Shown: positions 1-7,257, counted from the stretch's first letter. The stretch: DNA of 17,732 nucleotides from an uncultured Eubacteriales bacterium (GCA_902803185.1 CADCOV010000090.1:1-17732), one strand, 5' to 3'. Notes: generated from the letters alone by a model not told the origin. Translations and numbers: made by a program.

Positions 1-1700
1 AGATCCCTGCCCTGACCGACGCGGTTGCGGCCTACGAGGGCAAGGTGACGGAGAGCGCGGCTTCCCTGCTCGGGGTCCTCAAGGCCAACGACGACCTGCA
101 GAGGCTCTTCAGCAAACTCATGTGCTTCGCCATGCAGCGCCAGGACGAGGACACGAGAGTCGCCGCCTACCAGGAGATGTTCGGCCGCGGCATGTCCGCC
201 ATCGCCGCCTCCTCCGCCCGGACCAGTTTCTGCACGCCGGAGCTCATCGCCGCGCCGGAGGAGAAGATCTGGGGCTTCTTCGCGGAAGAGCCGGAGCTTG
301 AGGTCTACCGCTTCATGGTGGAAGGCATCCTGAAGGAGAAGAAGCACGTCCTCTCCGCCGTCGAGGAGAACCTGATCGCCCAGTTCTCGGAGATCACCGA
401 GGACGCCCACAACATCTTCTCCATGCTGAACAACGCCGACCTCACCTTCGGCAAGATCAAGGATGAGAACGGCGAGGAAGTGGCTTTGACCCACGGCAAC
501 TACGTCTCCTTCCTGGAGAACCGGGACCGCAGCGTCAGAGAGGCCGCCTTCACCCGCCTCTACGAGACCTTCAAGGCCCACATCAACACGCTGGGCGCCA
601 CCTACGCCAGCAGCGTCAAAGGCGACTGCCTGACCGCCCGGATCCGCCACTACGATTCCTCCCTCTCCGCCGCCCTTTCCGGCGACGAGATCCCGGAATC
701 CGTCTACAGCAACCTGATCGACGCGGTCCACGAGTTCCTGCCTGAGCTCCACCGCTACATGGCGCTCCGCAAGAAGTGGCTGGGCCTCGATGAGATGAAG
801 ATGTTCGACGTCTACATGCCGGTGGTCGAGGTGCCGGAACGGGTCGTCCCGTTCGAAGAGGCTGTGGGCATCATGCAGGAAGCCCTGGCCCCTCTCGGCG
901 AGGACTACGTGAAGACCGCCGTGGACGGCGCCCTGAACGGCTGGATCGACGTCTATGAGACCGAGGGCAAGAGAAGCGGAGCCTACAGCAACGGCTGCTA
1001 CGACAGCGATCCGTACATCCTGCTGAACTACAACGACAAGCTCCAGGATGTGCTGACCCTGGTCCACGAGATGGGCCACTCCATGCACACCTGGCACACC
1101 AACCATACCCAGCCGTTCTGCTACAGCGGCTACACCATCTTCGTCGCTGAGGTGGCCTCCACGGTGAACGAGAAACTCCTGCTCCGCCACTGGCTGAAGA
1201 ACGAGACGGACAAGGAGATGAAGAAGTACCTGCTGAACCGCTTCCTGGAGGAGTTCAGAGGCACCGTGTTCCGCCAGACCATGTTCGCCGAGTTCGAGCT
1301 CCTCACCCACCGCTACGTGGAGGGCGGCGGCGCTCTGACCCCGGAATGGCTGTGCAAGGAGTATGACCGGCTGAACACCCTGTACTTCGGCGACGCGATC
1401 GCCCACGACGATCTGATCCAGTACGAGTGGGCCCGCATCCCGCACTTCTACTCCGCCTACTACGTCTATCAGTACGCGACGGGCTTCTCCGCCGCCACGG
1501 CGCTGGCGAACCGCATCCTGAGCGAAGGTGCCCCGGCGGTGGCCGACTACAGGATGTTCCTCTCCATGGGTTCCTCCGCCTACCCGGTGGACGAGCTCAA
1601 GGTGGCCGGCGTCGACATGAGCAAAAAGGAATCCGTCGAGGCCGCCCTGGAGATCTTCAGGGGCCTGCTGGACGAGCTGGAAGCTTTGATGGAGGCATAG
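1..1700 (+). CDS. pepF: Oligoendopeptidase F, M3 family zinc metallopeptidase (5' end outside window)
   Basis: Cytosolic M3B zinc peptidase that cleaves short peptides left by protein turnover or peptide uptake. The frame is open from base 3 through a GTG at 45, with no stop and no ribosome binding site before that GTG, so the gene starts upstream of the window. Counting from the codon at 45, 551 residues are visible; the family is about 600 long, so a few dozen N-terminal residues are missing. The catalytic signature HEMGH lies at residues 341-345 and the third zinc ligand is Glu369 in FVAEVAS, the usual spacing. The C-terminal helical part is complete and ends at TAG 1698-1700. No signal peptide can be judged. 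The NAD kinase gene follows after 31 bases on the same strand with no terminator between, so the two may be cotranscribed. Family assignment is firm. Confidence 0.95.
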   Translation, partial: IPALTDAVAAYEGKVTESAASLLGVLKANDDLQRLFSKLMCFAMQRQDEDTRVAAYQEMFGRGMSAIAASSARTSFCTPELIAAPEEKIWGFFAEEPELEVYRFMVEGILKEKKHVLSAVEENLIAQFSEITEDAHNIFSMLNNADLTFGKIKDENGEEVALTHGNYVSFLENRDRSVREAAFTRLYETFKAHINTLGATYASSVKGDCLTARIRHYDSSLSAALSGDEIPESVYSNLIDAVHEFLPELHRYMALRKKWLGLDEMKMFDVYMPVVEVPERVVPFEEAVGIMQEALAPLGEDYVKTAVDGALNGWIDVYETEGKRSGAYSNGCYDSDPYILLNYNDKLQDVLTLVHEMGHSMHTWHTNHTQPFCYSGYTIFVAEVASTVNEKLLLRHWLKNETDKEMKKYLLNRFLEEFRGTVFRQTMFAEFELLTHRYVEGGGALTPEWLCKEYDRLNTLYFGDAIAHDDLIQYEWARIPHFYSAYYVYQYATGFSAATALANRILSEGAPAVADYRMFLSMGSSAYPVDELKVAGVDMSKKESVEAALEIFRGLLDELEALMEA

Positions 1701-1731
1701 GAAGACAGACCCCCTTTTCGGAGGACATGAC

Positions 1732-2541
1732 ATGAGCAGAGACATCTACATCTACAGCAGCGATACCCAGGCTTCCAAACAGACTCTGAGGAAGCTCCGG
1801 AAGAAGCTGGACAACCTGGGCTTCACCCTCGTGGAAGAGCCGGACAAGGACACGGAACTCATCGTCATCATCGGCGGCGACGGCACCTTCCTCAGGGCGA
1901 TCCACGCCCTGGACTTCCCGTCCACCCCTTTGATCGGCATCAACACCGGCCACCTGGGCTTCTTCCAGGAGATCATGCCGGACCGGCTGGACGACTTCAT
2001 CTACAACTACACCCAGGGGCGCTATTCCCTGCAGCCGATGCAGACGGTCCGGGCGGTCATCGACCACGCCGGCGTCAGCGAGGAGATCACCGGCCTGAAC
2101 GAGATCATCATCGCCAGCGCCGACAACTTCTCCCACTCGGTCCACTTCAACATCTCCATCGGGGGGAGCTTCATCGAGCGGTTCAGCGGCGACGGGCTTT
2201 TGATCTCGACCCCTGCCGGCAGCACCGCCTATAACTACTCCCTGGGCGGCTCCATCGTGGATCCGCGGCTCAAGCTGCTCCAGGCGACCCCGATCGCGCC
2301 GATGAACACGACGGCCTACCGGTCCTTCACCTCCAGCATCCTGCTGCCGCCGGACCTGACCATGAGCATCGTGCCGGACGATCTCCCGCTGAACCGGGAC
2401 ATCACCGTGGCCTACGACGGCATCAGCCGCCACTATGACGACATCGAGCGGGTCGATGTCATGCTCTCCGACACCACCATCCAGCTGATGCGGTTCGAGA
2501 GCTACGACTTCTGGACCAAAGTGAAGAGCAAGTTCCTGTAA
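1732..2541 (+). CDS. nadK: NAD kinase (ATP-NAD kinase)
   Basis: Phosphorylates NAD to NADP and so sets the cytosolic NADP pool. The 269-residue protein has the family length. It carries the diagnostic GGDGT motif at residues 48-52 (IIGGDGTFLRA), the INTGHLGF segment, the GLNEIII segment that contacts NAD, and the glycine-rich STPAGSTAYN motif near residues 157-166. The ATG at 1732 is preferred over an out-of-frame ATG five bases earlier because CGGAGG at 1720-1725 is correctly spaced from it. The stop is five bases from the start of the following pseudouridine synthase, so coupled translation is likely. Its place between a peptidase and an RNA-modifying enzyme looks like simple operon packing and says nothing about a special role. 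Confidence 0.96.
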   Translation: MSRDIYIYSSDTQASKQTLRKLRKKLDNLGFTLVEEPDKDTELIVIIGGDGTFLRAIHALDFPSTPLIGINTGHLGFFQEIMPDRLDDFIYNYTQGRYSLQPMQTVRAVIDHAGVSEEITGLNEIIIASADNFSHSVHFNISIGGSFIERFSGDGLLISTPAGSTAYNYSLGGSIVDPRLKLLQATPIAPMNTTAYRSFTSSILLPPDLTMSIVPDDLPLNRDITVAYDGISRHYDDIERVDVMLSDTTIQLMRFESYDFWTKVKSKFL

Positions 2542-2546
2542 TACCA

Positions 2547-3461
2547 ATGGAAAAATACACCTTTACCGTGACGGCGGCCGAGGAGGGACAGCAGCTGAAG
2601 AAACTGGTCAAGTCCCGCTACCACCTCTCCTCCCGCCTGATGAGCAAAATCAAATACCAGGACCTCCTGCAGCTGAACGGCGAGACCGTTCCGGGCTGGG
2701 TCACGGTCAGAGACGGCGATACGGTCACCGTCTCTTTTCCCGATGAGGAGAGCGGTTTCCCGGCGGAGGACATCCCGATCCACGTGCTCTACGAGGATGA
2801 GGACCTCCTTTTGATCGACAAGCAGCCCGGTGTCACCGTCCACCCGACCCGGGGCCACCCGGTCCACACCATCGCCAACGGCCTGATGAAGTACATGCAG
2901 GACACGGACCAGGCCTTCAAGGTCCGGTTCGTGAACCGGCTGGACATGGACACCAGCGGCGTTCTGGTCGTGGCGAAGAACTCCCACTGCCAGGCGGACC
3001 TGAACCGCCAGATGTCTCAGGGCCGCACGGAGAAGCGCTACACCGCCATCGCCCTTGGCCGCATCGAGGAGGACCGGTTCACCATCGATCTTCCGATCGG
3101 CCGCCCTTCCCCGGACAGCATCGTCCGGGCCGTGGTCCCCGAAGAGGAAGGCGGATTCCCTTCCGTGACGGAGGTCACGGTTCTGGAGCGGCTGGGTGAA
3201 GGCGACAGCGCCCTGACCCTCGTGGATCTCAGGCTCCTGACCGGCCGCACCCACCAGATCCGGGTCCACCTCTCCCACATCGGCCACCCGCTCCTGGGCG
3301 ACCCGCTGTACGGCGGCGCCGATCCCCGGTTCCCGGCCCGGCAGGCCCTCCACGCCAGATACTTCGCCTGCGATCACCCGATCAAAAAAACGCGCCTCGA
3401 GGTGGAGGCGCCCCCTGCGGAGGACATGGAAGCGCTGCTTCGGACCCTGCGGGAAAAATGA
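2547..3461 (+). CDS. RluA/RluD-family pseudouridine synthase
   Basis: Isomerises specific uridines in 23S rRNA (RluD/RluC type) or possibly tRNA to pseudouridine. The 304-residue protein has an N-terminal S4-like RNA-binding domain (about residues 15-65) followed by the catalytic domain. That domain carries the hallmark RLDMDTSG at residues 131-138, with catalytic Asp133, and LTGRTHQIRVHL at about 231-242. These place it in the RluA superfamily; the target position cannot be read from the sequence, so no symbol is given. The ATG begins five bases after the nadK stop and has only a poor ribosome binding site (a GAG/AAG-rich stretch inside the nadK end), which points to translational coupling. 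The stop codon TGA is built into the 5' arm of the terminator hairpin downstream. Confidence 0.93.
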   Translation: MEKYTFTVTAAEEGQQLKKLVKSRYHLSSRLMSKIKYQDLLQLNGETVPGWVTVRDGDTVTVSFPDEESGFPAEDIPIHVLYEDEDLLLIDKQPGVTVHPTRGHPVHTIANGLMKYMQDTDQAFKVRFVNRLDMDTSGVLVVAKNSHCQADLNRQMSQGRTEKRYTAIALGRIEEDRFTIDLPIGRPSPDSIVRAVVPEEEGGFPSVTEVTVLERLGEGDSALTLVDLRLLTGRTHQIRVHLSHIGHPLLGDPLYGGADPRFPARQALHARYFACDHPIKKTRLEVEAPPAEDMEALLRTLREK

Positions 3462-3508
3462 GCACAGAAAAGCCAGCCTCGATGGGCTGGCTTTTTGGTG
3501 TCTGTGCT
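3461..3508. terminator. Nested two-stem bidirectional terminator
   Basis: The inner stem AAAAGCCAGCC at 3468-3478 pairs with GGCTGGCTTTT at 3485-3495, with the loop at 3479-3484 and T-runs on both strands. An outer stem AGCACAGA at 3461-3468 can pair with TCTGTGCT at 3501-3508, sharing A3468 with the inner stem, and is followed by TTT. It lies between the convergent pseudouridine synthase and DUF975 genes and should stop transcription from both sides. Confidence 0.85.
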
Positions 3509-3520
3509 TTTGCCCGGCGG

Positions 3521-4615
3521 TCAGGCCTCGAACGGTCCCTTCGGCTCGGACGGGGCTTCCGGCTGCACCGGTTCTGCAGGCGGGGCCGGCTCGACCGGCG
3601 TCTCCGGCTGCTGCGGATAGGTCGGCGCCTCAGGCTCGGCCGGCGGTTCGTACCAGTTCTGCGGCGCCTGCTGCGGCGGCTGCTGATACGGCTGGGCCGG
3701 GCGCTGCTGGGCATTCCCCGGGGCCCAGCCCTGCTGCGGCGGGACGTTCCAGCCCTTGCCGTTCTGGCCGTAGTTCTGCTGACCGAAGTTCTGCGGGCCC
3801 TGGTTGTTCCAGCCGCCTCCCTGCGGGCCGAAGCCCTGGCGGCTGCCGTCATAGCGGCTGAAGTTCGACTGCTTCACCAGATGGCCGCTGGCCAGTTCGT
3901 AGAACATCGTATCCGTCGCGAGGATATAGGCGATCAGGCCGGAGGCCAGGATGGAGGTGATGAAATTCCAGATCGCACTGCCCACGTCGGAGGAGAAAAG
4001 AGATGGCGCGATCATACCGATGACACCGCCCAGGATACCGATGGCAATGCCTGCGACGATGGCCCATCCGATGAAGGACAGATTCATGGCGAGATAGGAA
4101 AGCTTGTTCCCCATCATCATCTCTCTGGATTCCCTGAGGCACTGGATCGGGCCCTTGGTCGGATCGTCCGCAAGGATGAACAACGCCTGGGAATAGCAGA
4201 GAAACAGGATGACGCCCGGCACGATAAACAGGGCAAAACCGATGCCGATGAGGATGTCCATCAGGGCCCAGGTCAGGAAGGCGTTCAGAAAGTGGTTGAA
4301 GCCGCTGAACAGGTGTTCCCTGTGGAACTGTCTGGTCCTGCACAGCATCAGCATGAAGGTATACAGGCCCAGCAGCATCACGCCGCCGAGGACGAAATCA
4401 TAAAGGCCCGGGAACGAGGACACGCGGACCGTGGTCCCGTAGATATCATAGGTGCTGATCATGGATGGGACGGCTGTCGCGATCAGGCTCGGGATGAGCA
4501 TCATGATGGCTTCGTAGATCACGATGATGACCGCCACCTCTTTCCAGTATTTGCCCAGGGCGTTGCGGCCCAGAGCCCTGAGCTCACCTGCGGATTCTCT
4601 GACGATATTGTTCAT
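3521..4615 (-). CDS. DUF975-family integral membrane protein with long Pro/Gln/Asn-rich C-terminal tail
   Basis: Polytopic membrane protein of unknown function, 364 residues. About six hydrophobic segments are visible, near residues 26-50, 74-92, 110-128, 128-148, 178-203 and 215-240. The segment DDPTKGPIQCLRESREMM and the following NLSFIGWAI match the conserved core of DUF975 proteins (a D/N-P-x-K/I...ES..MM.G pattern followed by LSFIGW). Family members are usually 200-270 residues. Here about 115 residues are added: a G/N/Q-rich part, then repeated Q/P and E/P clusters up to the C-terminus, predicted to be disordered. The start is supported by GGAGGG about nine bases upstream and by a good promoter. 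The gene is single, convergent with the rRNA-modification gene and divergent from thiN. The assignment is by remembered pattern, without a search. Confidence 0.8.
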   Translation of the reverse strand: MNNIVRESAGELRALGRNALGKYWKEVAVIIVIYEAIMMLIPSLIATAVPSMISTYDIYGTTVRVSSFPGLYDFVLGGVMLLGLYTFMLMLCRTRQFHREHLFSGFNHFLNAFLTWALMDILIGIGFALFIVPGVILFLCYSQALFILADDPTKGPIQCLRESREMMMGNKLSYLAMNLSFIGWAIVAGIAIGILGGVIGMIAPSLFSSDVGSAIWNFITSILASGLIAYILATDTMFYELASGHLVKQSNFSRYDGSRQGFGPQGGGWNNQGPQNFGQQNYGQNGKGWNVPPQQGWAPGNAQQRPAQPYQQPPQQAPQNWYEPPAEPEAPTYPQQPETPVEPAPPAEPVQPEAPSEPKGPFEA

Positions 4616-4659
4616 CTCTATTCCCTCCGAATACTTTTATAAGGTCTGTGAACTATGTT

Positions 4660-4689
4660 ATTATATACTATATCATACCCCAAAAGCAA
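4660..4689 (-). promoter_or_regulatory. Sigma-A promoter for the DUF975 gene
   Basis: On the minus strand, -35 TTGCTT (4684-4689) and -10 TATAAT (4660-4665) are separated by 18 bases. Transcription would start near 4653 and give a leader of about 38 bases with a GGAGGG site. The interval lies in an AT-rich island between two divergent GC-rich genes. Confidence 0.65.
4664..4669 (+). promoter_or_regulatory. Candidate -10 element for thiN
   Basis: TATACT at 4664-4669 (or TATCAT at 4671-4676) is suitably placed to start transcription about 20-25 bases before the thiN ATG. No convincing -35 hexamer is visible, so this is a weak call. It overlaps the divergent DUF975 promoter, so the two polymerases would compete for the same site. 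Confidence 0.35.
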
Positions 4690-4699
4690 CGAGGTCACC

Positions 4700-5383
4700 A
4701 TGAAACACGCTTTAGTTGTCACATCCTACATCGATCACCCTGAGACCCTTCCCCTCGCCGCGCTCCGCAGCCTGGCGTCGGAGGAAGAGGTCACCGTCAT
4801 CTGCGCGGACGGCGGCTATCGGAACGCGGAAGCCCTCGGCATCCGCCCGGATATTTTGATCGGCGACTACGACTCCTCTGCCCGGCCGGACCCGGAGGCG
4901 GTCAAAGCCGCCGGCGAGGACATGATCCTGCTGCCGAAGGTCAAGGACATGACCGACAGCGAGGCGGCCATCGACCTGGCAGCCTCCCGGGGCGCGGAAC
5001 GGATCCTGGTCCTGGGCGGCCTCGGAGGCCGTTTTGACCACGCCATGGGCAATGTCGGGATGCTGGCAAAATACTGCGGGAAATCGGCGTTTTCGGCCTT
5101 TCTGGACGGTCAGAACCTGGTGTATATGCTCGCTCCGGGCACCTACGAGCTGCCCCGGACCCTTCTCGAAACCGACTACACCTACCTGGGCCTGATCGCC
5201 TACGCCGGCCCTGTAAGATCCCTGTCGATTCGCGGCTGCAAGTACACCCTGGACCGCCACGACCTGACTCCGGACACGACCTTAGGCGTCAGCAACGAGA
5301 TCCTCGGAGAGAAAGCCACCATCTCCTTCGAAGACGGAAAACTCCTGGTGATCCACACCCGGGATATTGACAAATCTCAATAA
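4700..5383 (+). CDS. thiN: Thiamine pyrophosphokinase
   Basis: Transfers pyrophosphate from ATP to thiamine, making the cofactor TPP directly. The 227-residue protein shows the family blocks in order: ADGGYRNA (residues 36-43), PDILIGDYDSS (50-60), DMTDSEAAI (83-91) and GGLGGRFDHAMGN (106-118). The Asp- and Gly-rich clusters bind nucleotide and metal. The ATG at 4700 is chosen, giving MKHALVV, because GAGGT lies just upstream (4691-4695) and because the in-frame ATG at 4655 falls inside the AT-rich promoter region with no ribosome binding site. It sits directly upstream of a TPP riboswitch and thiT, so the three form a thiamine salvage unit. The riboswitch is downstream of thiN, so this gene is probably not under its control. 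Confidence 0.95.
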   Translation: MKHALVVTSYIDHPETLPLAALRSLASEEEVTVICADGGYRNAEALGIRPDILIGDYDSSARPDPEAVKAAGEDMILLPKVKDMTDSEAAIDLAASRGAERILVLGGLGGRFDHAMGNVGMLAKYCGKSAFSAFLDGQNLVYMLAPGTYELPRTLLETDYTYLGLIAYAGPVRSLSIRGCKYTLDRHDLTPDTTLGVSNEILGEKATISFEDGKLLVIHTRDIDKSQ

Positions 5384-5395
5384 ACTTAGTACTCT
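5367..5395 (+). promoter_or_regulatory. Candidate promoter for the thiT riboswitch transcript
   Basis: A consensus -35 TTGACA lies at 5367-5372, inside the last codons of thiN. A 17-base spacer leads to TACTCT (5390-5395), a poor -10; TATACA at 5397-5402 is a better hexamer but too far away. Transcription from the first would begin just before the aptamer at 5408, so thiT could be expressed separately from thiN. Confidence 0.45.
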
Positions 5396-5407
5396 TTATA
5401 CATAGAA

Positions 5408-5497
5408 ATCGCAAGGGGAGCATCTGCTGAGAGTTACCGCCTGCCGGTAAGACCCTCATCACCTGACGCGGATAATGCCGCCGTAGGGAAACGCGAT
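5408..5497 (+). ncRNA. TPP (thi-box) riboswitch aptamer
   Basis: Cis-acting RNA that binds thiamine pyrophosphate. The conserved blocks are present in order: AGGGGAGC (5414-5421), CTGAGAG (5427-5433), GACCC (5451-5455), ACCTGA (5461-5466), GATAATGCC (5471-5479) and CGTAGGGAA (5482-5490). Stem P1 is ATCGC (5408-5412) with GCGAT (5493-5497). GGG/CCC fits P2. A variable extra hairpin, TTACCG with CGGTAA, lies at about 5434-5450 where the optional P3a arm occurs. It sits in the leader of thiT, a thiamine transporter gene and a standard target of this class. Confidence 0.96.
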
Positions 5498-5531
5498 CGA
5501 ACGGGCAATCACGCCTGCGGGATCCATCTGC

Positions 5532-5557
5532 CTCCCCTCCTGAGTTTTTCAAGGAGG
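5532..5557 (+). promoter_or_regulatory. Riboswitch expression platform: Shine-Dalgarno-sequestering hairpin
   Basis: CCTCCT at 5536-5541 is complementary to AGGAGG at 5552-5557, the Shine-Dalgarno of thiT, eight bases before its ATG. The upstream CTCCCCT (5532-5538) is complementary to AGGGGAG (5414-5420) in the aptamer and overlaps the anti-Shine-Dalgarno. The two pairings exclude each other. That suggests translation is ON without TPP and OFF when the aptamer is folded. T-rich sequence after the hairpin (5558-5565) leaves a termination role open. Confidence 0.7.
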
Positions 5558-5565
5558 TATTTTTT

Positions 5566-6198
5566 ATGTTCGACAATCTGCAGGGCTTTTTCGAGTCCAC
5601 CACCGGCCAGATCACGACCGTCGTCGTGATCGCCATCATGTTCTTCCTGATCCTGATCCTGGGCGGGAAGGATAACAAATACAATGTCAAGGGGCTCACC
5701 ATCTCCGCCGTCCTGGTAGCGATGGCCATGATCCTCAGCAACATCAAGCTCTTCGAGATGCCGCAGGGCGGCTCCGTCACCGCCTTCTCCATGCTGCCGA
5801 TCGTCCTGGTCGGCTACCTGCTCGGCCCACGCCAGGGCATCCTGGCCGGCTTCGCCCTGGGCCTTCTGAACCTGATCTTCGGGCCTTACGTCATCCACCC
5901 GATCCAGCTTTTGATCGACTATCCGTTCGCCTTCGGCGCCCTGGGCCTCTCCGGCTTCTGCCGCAATATGGACCACGGCCTGATCAAGGGCTATCTCCTG
6001 GGCATCTTCGGCCGCTACGTCATGGCCGTCCTCTCCGGCGTCATCTTCTTCGGCGAGTACGCTCCGGAAGGCTTCAGCGCCCTGACCTGGTCCCTCTGGT
6101 ACAATCTCACCTACCTGGCGGCGGAGGGCGCCATCACGATCATCATCCTTTGCATCCCGGCGGTCAGGAAAGCGCTGGAAAGGTTGAAAACCATCTGA
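5566..6198 (+). CDS. thiT: Thiamine ECF transporter substrate-binding subunit ThiT
   Basis: Membrane S-component that binds thiamine and delivers it through an energy-coupling-factor module (EcfA, EcfA', EcfT), none of which is in this window. The 210-residue hydrophobic protein has the ThiT signature MPQGGSVTAFSMLPIV (about residues 65-80), a GPRQGILAG loop, YVIHPIQLLIDYPFAFGALG (about 105-124) and WYNLTYLAAEG near the C-terminus, regions that line the thiamine pocket in this family. Canonical ThiT proteins are about 180-195 residues with six helices. Here an additional hydrophobic segment at about residues 15-33 precedes the usual first helix, so seven helices are likely. The ATG follows AAGGAGG at good distance. 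Expression is very probably controlled by the TPP riboswitch in its leader. Confidence 0.93.
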   Translation: MFDNLQGFFESTTGQITTVVVIAIMFFLILILGGKDNKYNVKGLTISAVLVAMAMILSNIKLFEMPQGGSVTAFSMLPIVLVGYLLGPRQGILAGFALGLLNLIFGPYVIHPIQLLIDYPFAFGALGLSGFCRNMDHGLIKGYLLGIFGRYVMAVLSGVIFFGEYAPEGFSALTWSLWYNLTYLAAEGAITIIILCIPAVRKALERLKTI

Positions 6199-6212
6199 CA
6201 TAGTGATATATT
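6184..6212 (+). promoter_or_regulatory. Sigma-A promoter of the crotonase gene
   Basis: TTGAAA (6184-6189), a 17-base spacer and TATATT (6207-6212), with TGA directly before the -10 giving an extended TGn element. The -35 lies in the last codons of thiT. Transcription should start near 6219. This is a strong match and explains separate expression of the downstream gene. Confidence 0.75.
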
Positions 6213-6256
6213 ATTAACAGACCAATCCCGTATCATCTTTACGAAAGGAAATCACT

Positions 6257-7033
6257 ATGTACGAGAACATCAAGTATGAAGTCAACGATGGTCTTGCCAT
6301 CGTCACCATCAACAGACCGAAGGCTCTGAACGCCCTGAACACCGACGTTCTGAACGAGCTGGACGCCGCGTTCACCGAGATCGAGAACGACGACGCCGTC
6401 AAGGCAGTCATCGTCACCGGTGAGGGCCGCTCCTTCGTCGCCGGCGCTGACATCGCCCAGATGAGCTCCCTGAACGCCATGGAAGGCCGTGCCATGATGG
6501 CAAAGGGCCACGCGGTCATGAATAAGATCGAGAACTGCCCGAAGGCTGTCGTCGCTGCAGTCAACGGTTTCGCCCTCGGCGGCGGCTGCGAGCTCTCCAT
6601 GGCCTGCGACATCCGCATCGCCTCCTCCAAGGCGAAGTTCGGCCAGCCGGAAGTCGGCCTCGGCATCATCCCGGGCTTCGGCGGCACCCAGAGACTCTCC
6701 CGCCTCGTCGGCAAGGGCATGGCCGAGTACCTGATCCTCACCGCTGAGATCATCGGCGCCGAGGAAGCCCTCCGCATCGGCCTCGTCGAGCGCGTCGTCG
6801 AACCGGAAGAGCTGATGGAAGTCGCGGAGAAGACCGCCCGCACCATCGCCTCCAAGGCTCCGATCGCCATCAAGATGGCCAAGAGCGCGATCAACAACGG
6901 CTTTGAGATGGACATCAAGTCCGCCAGCATCCTCGAGATCGAATCCATCGCCCTCTGCTTCGCCACCGAAGACCAGAAGGAAGGCATGAAGGCGTTCCTC
7001 GAGAAGAGACCGGCCGAGTTCCAGAACAAATAA
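6257..7033 (+). CDS. crt: Enoyl-CoA hydratase / 3-hydroxybutyryl-CoA dehydratase (crotonase)
   Basis: Adds or removes water across the double bond of short-chain enoyl-CoA (crotonyl-CoA and 3-hydroxybutyryl-CoA). The 258-residue protein has normal family length and a complete active site: FVAGADI (60-66) and ALGGGCE (106-112) form the oxyanion hole, and the two catalytic glutamates are Glu112 and Glu132 (GQPEVGLGIIPGFGG). Similarity to clostridial Crt is strong, so a role in butyrate formation or related beta-oxidation is likely, but substrate cannot be settled from sequence. The gene stands alone, without thl, hbd, bcd or etf around it. AAAGGAAAT precedes the ATG, and the coding sequence uses a narrow set of GC-rich codons, suggesting high expression. 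It has its own strong promoter and terminator. Confidence 0.92.
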   Translation: MYENIKYEVNDGLAIVTINRPKALNALNTDVLNELDAAFTEIENDDAVKAVIVTGEGRSFVAGADIAQMSSLNAMEGRAMMAKGHAVMNKIENCPKAVVAAVNGFALGGGCELSMACDIRIASSKAKFGQPEVGLGIIPGFGGTQRLSRLVGKGMAEYLILTAEIIGAEEALRIGLVERVVEPEELMEVAEKTARTIASKAPIAIKMAKSAINNGFEMDIKSASILEIESIALCFATEDQKEGMKAFLEKRPAEFQNK

Positions 7034-7050
7034 GCGACCTGCTTAGACCA

Positions 7051-7081
7051 AAACCGCGGAAGTCCCCTTCCGCGGTTTTTT
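7051..7081 (+). terminator. Rho-independent terminator of crt
   Basis: AACCGCGGAAG (7052-7062) pairs with CTTCCGCGGTT (7067-7077) around the loop TCCC, followed by a run of six T (7076-7081, overlapping the last stem pairs). It lies 18 bases after the crt stop. Confidence 0.92.
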
Positions 7082-7096
7082 GATGCCTGCAGCGTT

Positions 7097-7164
7097 TTGT
7101 CGCAATACCGCGATTCCCTTTGATTTGCTGCAGCAAAACGCCTCATTTCCGCTCTTTGCGACAA
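7097..7164. repeat. 68-bp symmetric palindromic element, copy A
   Basis: The ends are inverted repeats TTGTCGCAA (7097-7105) and TTGCGACAA (7156-7164). The middle is the perfect 14-bp palindrome TTTGCTGCAGCAAA (7124-7137). Ends and middle share exactly the same centre (7130.5). The 18-bp arms between them are not complementary. By my alignment, 62 of 68 bases match copy B. No transposase gene or target duplication is visible. Confidence 0.9.
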
Positions 7165-7189
7165 GTGCCCCCCGCCTGGCCGGCCTCAT

Positions 7190-7257
7190 TTGTCGCAAGG
7201 CCGTGATTTCCATTGATTTGCTGCAGCAAAACGCCACATTTCCGCTCTTTGCGACAA
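7190..7257. repeat. 68-bp symmetric palindromic element, copy B
   Basis: Same size, orientation and architecture as copy A, starting 93 bp later. Terminal repeats TTGTCGCAA (7190-7198) and TTGCGACAA (7249-7257) extend here to an 11-bp perfect inverted repeat (7188-7198 with 7249-7259). The central palindrome lies at 7217-7230. The 25 bp between copies hold GGCCGGCC (7178-7185). Together with the two flanking terminators these elements fill the 304-bp gap between crt and hppA; I see no gene in that gap. Confidence 0.9.

Noticed and set aside
3458..4642. 394-codon plus-strand frame opposite the DUF975 gene
   Set aside because: It is Arg-rich, overlaps the terminator, and is antisense to a membrane protein with conserved motifs, promoter and ribosome binding site.
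4655..4699. 15-residue N-terminal extension of thiamine pyrophosphokinase
   Set aside because: The upstream ATG lies in the AT-rich promoter region without a ribosome binding site. The ATG at 4700 has one.
7097..7257. CRISPR-like reading of the two 68-bp repeats
   Set aside because: There are only two copies, the unit is too long and internally palindromic, the spacer is 25 bp, and there are no cas genes.
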